Of a DNA stretch of 64,000 nucleotides, positions 60,072 through 64,000 are shown piece by piece (within the stretch, counting starts at the first letter, position 1; each line of letters starts with the position of its first letter). The stretch covers positions 1 through 64,000 of the forward strand of contig NZ_BMCT01000011.1 of NCBI RefSeq assembly GCF_014635325.1. The letters run 5' to 3'. This DNA comes from Azorhizobium oxalatiphilum (GTDB taxonomy: Bacteria > Pseudomonadota > Alphaproteobacteria > Rhizobiales > Xanthobacteraceae). Made by a program: the position numbers and the translations under genes. The notes under the pieces were generated by a model. That model was given only the letters and a program-made list of their open reading frames with translations. It did no database searches and had not been told where the DNA came from.

Positions 60072-62171
60072 TCAGGCGGCGCGCACCGTGTCGAGGAAAC
60101 GGCGCATCTCTTCTTCCAGGCGCCGCGCCTGATCGGTGAGGGTGGAGGAGGCGTCCAGCACCTGCCCGGCGGAGGTGCCGGTCTCGTGTGCCGTGCGGGC
60201 CACGTCGGAGATGTGGGTGGTCACGGTGCTGGTGCCCGAGGCCGCCTGATCCACGTTGCGCACGATCTCGCGGGTCGCGATGCCCTGCTCCTCTACGGCC
60301 GCCGAGATGCCGGTGGCCACATCGCTCATCTGGCGGATCTGCTGGCTCACGCCCTCGATCACCTTCACCGCTTCCTGCGTGGTGGACTGGATGGCGCCGA
60401 TCTGCGAGGCGATCTCTTCCGTCGCCTTGCCGGTCTGGGTGGCCAGTTCCTTCACCTCGGAGGCGACCACCGCGAAGCCCTTGCCGGCATCACCCGCGCG
60501 GGCCGCCTCGATGGTGGCGTTCAGCGCCAGCAGGTTGGTCTGCGAGGCGATGGTGTTGATCAGCTGGACAACGTCGCCGATGCGGGAGGCGGCCTGCGAG
60601 AGGTCGCGCATCACCTCGCCGGTGCGGCTGGCTTCCGCCACCGCGCTGGCCGAGAGCTGCGAGGACTGCGACACCTGACGGGAGATCTCGTCCACCGAGG
60701 CGCCCAGCTCCTCCGCCGAGGAAGCCACCATCACCACGTTGGTGGATGCCTGCTCGGCGGCGGCGGCCACGGCGGTGGACTGGCTGGAGGTCTTCTCGGC
60801 CGCATCCGACATCTGCCGGGCGGTCTCGTAGAGGGTGCCGGAGGCCTCCGACACGCCGCCGACGATGCTGCCCACGGCGGCCTCGAACTGGTCTGCGAGC
60901 GCGTGCATGGACTGGCGGCGCTGGGCCTCGGCCACCACACGCGCCTCCTGCGCATCCCGCTCCATCTGGGCGTTGCGGGCGAGGCTGTCCTTGAACACCA
61001 GCAGCGTCTTGGCCATGGCGCCGATCTCGTCCTGGCGCGCGGTGTCGGGCACCTCCACGGCGAGGTCGCCGCCGGCCACGTCCTGCATCACGCCGGTGAG
61101 GCGGGTCATGGGGCGGACCACGCGGTGGATCACCACCACCAGGCCGAACACGGCGGCGGCGATGGAGAACAGCAGCACGACGGCATAGACGATGGCGGTG
61201 TTGCGGGCGCCGGCTTCGTTGTGGTTGGCGGCGGTTTCCAGGCTCTCCACGGCGGCGCCGGACACCTCGTTGAAGTTGAACAGCGCCACTTCGATGGGCT
61301 CGCGCCACTGCGGCACGCTCACGCCGCTCTTCTCGCCGGCTGTCACCTTGGCGACGATGGCGTCGCGCAGCTGCTTGAACGAGCCCTTGAAGTAGAAGTC
61401 CTCCGCCTTCTGCGCCGCATCGCGCAGGATGGCCGGGGCGTTGGCAGCGGTGGCGATCTCGGTGACGGCGGCCCAGGCCACGTCGGCGCGGGCGTCGTTG
61501 GCGAGCAGCGAGCGGGCTTCCGCGGCGGTCAGCGGCCGGTCCTGCGACACGGCGGCGTTGATGAGCAGCGTGCCGATGCCCACATAGGTGCGCGTCGCCC
61601 AGCCCATGGAGCGGGCGAGGATCAGCTGCGAGAGCGAAGGGTCGAGGGTGCGGATGTCGGCCTCGACGGCGTTGGAGAGCTGCTCCAGCGTGGTCAGCAG
61701 GCGCGCGCCTTCCGTGACCATGCGCTGGCCGGGGGCGGGGTCGCGGCTGGCCAGCGGCAGCGCGAGCTGCGCGTCCACCTGCTGGCGCACGGTCTTCATG
61801 CTCTCATACTGGCTGCGCAGGTCGCGCAGCAGGGCGCCGGCGCGGGGATCGGAGAGGCTGTCGGCGTCGAGGGCTTTGAGCGTGGCGTCGGTGCCCTCGT
61901 TCATCTTCGCCCGAAAGGCATTCATGTTGGCGATGTTGCGCTGGTTGCGATCGGACCCCAGCGCCAGAGACACGCCGGCTTCGCCCCGCTCGGAGCGGAA
62001 ATAGGCGAGGCCCTGATAGAGATTGCGGTCGATCTGGGAGAGCGTCGCTGCCTCCCGAGCCGCTGTGAATGCCCACAAGCTGCTCTTCAGCGAGACTGCG
62101 CACAAGGCGGCCACGATGAGGCTCATCAGGCAGAACAGAGAGACAAGGGTGGTTTTGATCGTAATGCGCAT
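60072..62171 (-). CDS. Methyl-accepting chemotaxis protein
   Basis: A 699-residue chemoreceptor. Membrane helix near residue 8, a periplasmic part of about 300 residues with a RSERGEAGVSLAL segment like that of nitrate-sensing (NIT) domains, a second helix near 325-350, HAMP, and a long helical signalling part. The conserved hairpin tip reads IASQTNLLALNATIEAARAG with GKGFAVVASEVKELA. Ligand uncertain. It steers flagellar motility through CheA/CheW, which are not encoded here. Confidence 0.9.
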   Translation of the reverse strand: MRITIKTTLVSLFCLMSLIVAALCAVSLKSSLWAFTAAREAATLSQIDRNLYQGLAYFRSERGEAGVSLALGSDRNQRNIANMNAFRAKMNEGTDATLKALDADSLSDPRAGALLRDLRSQYESMKTVRQQVDAQLALPLASRDPAPGQRMVTEGARLLTTLEQLSNAVEADIRTLDPSLSQLILARSMGWATRTYVGIGTLLINAAVSQDRPLTAAEARSLLANDARADVAWAAVTEIATAANAPAILRDAAQKAEDFYFKGSFKQLRDAIVAKVTAGEKSGVSVPQWREPIEVALFNFNEVSGAAVESLETAANHNEAGARNTAIVYAVVLLFSIAAAVFGLVVVIHRVVRPMTRLTGVMQDVAGGDLAVEVPDTARQDEIGAMAKTLLVFKDSLARNAQMERDAQEARVVAEAQRRQSMHALADQFEAAVGSIVGGVSEASGTLYETARQMSDAAEKTSSQSTAVAAAAEQASTNVVMVASSAEELGASVDEISRQVSQSSQLSASAVAEASRTGEVMRDLSQAASRIGDVVQLINTIASQTNLLALNATIEAARAGDAGKGFAVVASEVKELATQTGKATEEIASQIGAIQSTTQEAVKVIEGVSQQIRQMSDVATGISAAVEEQGIATREIVRNVDQAASGTSTVTTHISDVARTAHETGTSAGQVLDASSTLTDQARRLEEEMRRFLDTVRAA

Positions 62172-62382
62172 CTCGCACCTAACGTGTGGTGGTGGTAGCG
62201 CGCAACCAACCTGAGCTAGCTTGCGTCAATCTTGCAGTGCAGCAATTTCTCGCATTCCGCTGGGGCATGATCGGTTCGGACAGAAGCAATCACGTCCGTG
62301 AAGCCGCCTTCCCAGGCTTGACTGACAACGTCTTGCGGCCCGGATGTCCGAGCCATGGAAGCCGGACGTGCTCCGGGGCACA

Positions 62383-63630
62383 TTATTGTGAGCCGAGCTT
62401 CCTGCGCTCTCCGGCCAGCGTGTCCGCCTCCCGCAGTGCGGGGAAGATCCGCATCCAGAGGAGGGCGACCGCTACCGTGCCCACCCCGCCGAGAATGCCC
62501 GCCGCCACCGCGCCGAACAGGCCGGCGGTCATGCCGCTCTCGAATTCGCCCAACTGGTTGGAGGTGCCGATGAACAGCGAATTCAGCGCATTAACCCGCC
62601 CGCGCATCTCGTCGGGCGTGGCGAGCTGCACCAGCGAGTGGCGGATGACCACGCTCACATTGTCCGCCGCCCCCAGCACCACCAGCGCGATCAGCGACAG
62701 CCACAGATGGCCGGAGGCGGAAAAGGCGATGGTGGCGAGGCCGAACACGATGACGGCCGCGAACATCTTCAGGCCCACGCGGTGGTTGAGCGGGAAGCGG
62801 GACAGGGCGAAGGCCATGGCGATGGCGCCCACCGCCGGGGCCGAGCGCAGCAGGCCGAGCGCCCACGGCCCGGCATTGAGCACATCGGCGGCGAAGATGG
62901 GCAGCAGCGCCGTCACCCCGCCCAGCAGCACCGCGAACATGTCCAGCGACAGCACGCCCAGCAGCAGCGGCCGCGACCAGACGAAGCCGATGCCGGAGAA
63001 GACCGAGGCCAGCGTCACCGGCTCGCGCTGGGGGGCGGGCCGCTCCAGCTGCACCAGCGCCATGGCGGTGGCGGCGGCAAGGAAGAAGACGGCGGCAAGG
63101 CCCAGCGGCACCGGCGCGCCGAGCGCATAGAGCAGGCCGCCCAGCGAGGGGCCGATGATGGTGGCCGTCTGCATGGCCGAGGAGGACATGGCGATGGCCT
63201 TGTGCAGGATGTTCTCCGGCACGAGGCCCGGCAGCAAAGCCGAGAGGGTGGGATGCTCGAAGGCGCGCGCGCCGCCCAGCACCGCCACGGCCACGAAGAT
63301 GGCGGTGACGCTCAGCGTATCGGTGATGGCGCCGAGCGCGAGGCCGGCGAGCGTGAGCCCCTCCACCGCCTGGCAGACGATGACGATGCGGCGCCGGTCC
63401 ACGCGGTCGGCCACCGTGCCCACCACGAAGGTGAGCAGCACCATGGGCAGGAACTGGAACAGGCCGACGAGGCCGAGATCATAGGCGCTGCCGGTCTTTT
63501 CATAGACCATCCAGCCGATCACCACCGAGGCCATCTGGAAGCCCAGCGAGGTGAGCACGCGCGACAGCCAGAAGGCCAGGAAGGCCGGGTGACGCGAGAG
63601 GCGGTCTTCGGTGGCGGCGAGGACGGTCAC
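62383..63630 (-). CDS. MFS transporter, EntS-like exporter
   Basis: A 415-residue MFS protein with about 12 helices, of the group that includes enterobactin exporter EntS and macrolide exporters (FLAFWLSRVLTSLGFQMASV opening; GTVADRVDRRRIV loop; ARAFEHPTLSALLPGLVP). It probably exports a siderophore or drug. There is no siderophore cluster in the window, so the substrate is open. The ribosome site is weak. Confidence 0.85.
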   Translation of the reverse strand: MTVLAATEDRLSRHPAFLAFWLSRVLTSLGFQMASVVIGWMVYEKTGSAYDLGLVGLFQFLPMVLLTFVVGTVADRVDRRRIVIVCQAVEGLTLAGLALGAITDTLSVTAIFVAVAVLGGARAFEHPTLSALLPGLVPENILHKAIAMSSSAMQTATIIGPSLGGLLYALGAPVPLGLAAVFFLAAATAMALVQLERPAPQREPVTLASVFSGIGFVWSRPLLLGVLSLDMFAVLLGGVTALLPIFAADVLNAGPWALGLLRSAPAVGAIAMAFALSRFPLNHRVGLKMFAAVIVFGLATIAFSASGHLWLSLIALVVLGAADNVSVVIRHSLVQLATPDEMRGRVNALNSLFIGTSNQLGEFESGMTAGLFGAVAAGILGGVGTVAVALLWMRIFPALREADTLAGERRKLGSQ

Positions 63631-63783
63631 GGGGGCTCTCTGGCGCGGCGGGGCGTGCGCGCGCTTTCGCTTCAGGCTGAGGGGCGGGCGGGCCGGGCGG
63701 CCTGCCGATCCTGATTAGACGGCTTTCTTCACCCGCGAAAGCCGCTTCCCAAGGGAAGGTGAGGGGGGCGGGGAAGGTCCGTC

Positions 63784-64000
63784 TCAGCTCAGCGGATAGG
63801 CCGCTTCCACCACATAGGGGCCGCCGCCCACGCTGTCGCGTGAGGAATAGAGCACGAAGCGCGGCACGTGGAACGGCATGGAGCGGTAAAGGCCGCGCAT
63901 GGCCAGATAGTCCGCCACCTGCCGGGTGGAGGCATCGCGCAGCCGGGCCAGCGTCACGTGCGGGCGATAGGCCCGCTCCGGGGCGAGGCCGAGCCGCTGC
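63784..64000 (-). CDS. thpR: 2'-5' RNA ligase / RNA 2',3'-cyclic phosphodiesterase, C-terminal part
   Basis: The last 71 codons of a ThpR-type protein reading in from beyond the window. The second HxT motif is visible in RPHVTLARLRD, and the end is VEAAYPLS. The first HxT motif and the start lie outside. The protein hydrolyses 2',3'-cyclic ends of RNA in the family. Confidence 0.8.
   Translation of the reverse strand, partial: QRLGLAPERAYRPHVTLARLRDASTRQVADYLAMRGLYRSMPFHVPRFVLYSSRDSVGGGPYVVEAAYPLS

Noticed and set aside
60051-62198. A 715-codon plus-strand frame opposite the chemoreceptor gene
   Set aside because: It is low-complexity (Gly, His, Leu repeats) and covers the whole antisense of a clear MCP with all family motifs.
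1-64000. CRISPR arrays, rRNA genes, riboswitches, intact tRNAs
   Set aside because: No regularly spaced repeats, rRNA sequence, intact tRNA cloverleaf or recognisable riboswitch core was seen.

Overview
The window looks like accessory-rich DNA from an alphaproteobacterium, probably of the order Hyphomicrobiales (Xanthobacteraceae-like). This rests on high G+C, many FixJ-type regulators, LysR/AraC/GlxA-like regulators, and efflux and oxidoreductase genes of the type common in that order. The genus is a guess. Two blocks (about 16.8-24.4 kb and 59.7-64 kb) look more G+C-rich and core-like by eye. The rest is more mixed and carries transposase, resolvase and gene-decay remnants. The last 55 or so bases of a tRNA-Arg(CCU) gene at 59630-59685 look like the attachment-site scar of an integrated island whose right edge lies there.

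Layout. 1-1 kb: a Nif11-type leader-peptide gene and a graveyard of IS3, resolvase and IS5 fragments. 1.1-10.4 kb: a tightly overlapping five-gene operon (transporter, PyrK-like and PyrD-like redox pair, carbamoylase, small unknown protein), then a LysR regulator, then a divergent giant molybdopterin oxidoreductase fused to its own NAD(P)H reductase. A shared LysR-type operator links the two transcription units. They look like one catabolic regulon for a cyclic ureide or orotate-like compound. 10.6-15.6 kb: LysR, AraC, two SnoaL-fold proteins, an SDR, a VOC protein and a saccharopine-dehydrogenase-like reductase. 16.1-24.4 kb: GST, RND pump, adaptor, MarR, MATE and thiolase, with two MarR-type palindromes. 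24.8-28.8 kb: a Tat-exported two-subunit molybdenum hydroxylase with a GlxA-type regulator.

29-36 kb and 55.5-58.9 kb: an extended two-component network. Three related histidine kinases (one fused to a complete MFS transporter) share an atypical PAS domain. They sit beside two FixJ-type regulators and two stand-alone receivers. 36.4-42.4 kb: an alcohol dehydrogenase, aldehyde dehydrogenase and aldo-keto reductase group with a signal-less betaine-type binding protein and decayed hydrolase and GST genes. 43.3-49.9 kb: an operon for two secreted major-royal-jelly/yellow-type proteins, a quinone reductase, a TehA-type transporter and an isochorismatase-like hydrolase, with two divergent small secreted proteins. 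Four copies of the dyad CATAC-N4-GTATG (one with a single mismatch) lie in front of the alcohol dehydrogenase, the royal-jelly operon, the small secreted proteins and a FixJ gene. I propose these as the operators of the FixJ network, tying 29-59 kb into one regulon. 50-55.4 kb: MFS exporter, SDR, GlxA regulator, HxlR regulator, quinone reductase and ABM monooxygenase. 59.7-64 kb: a second leader-like peptide, a chemoreceptor, an EntS-like exporter and the end of a 2'-5' RNA ligase gene.
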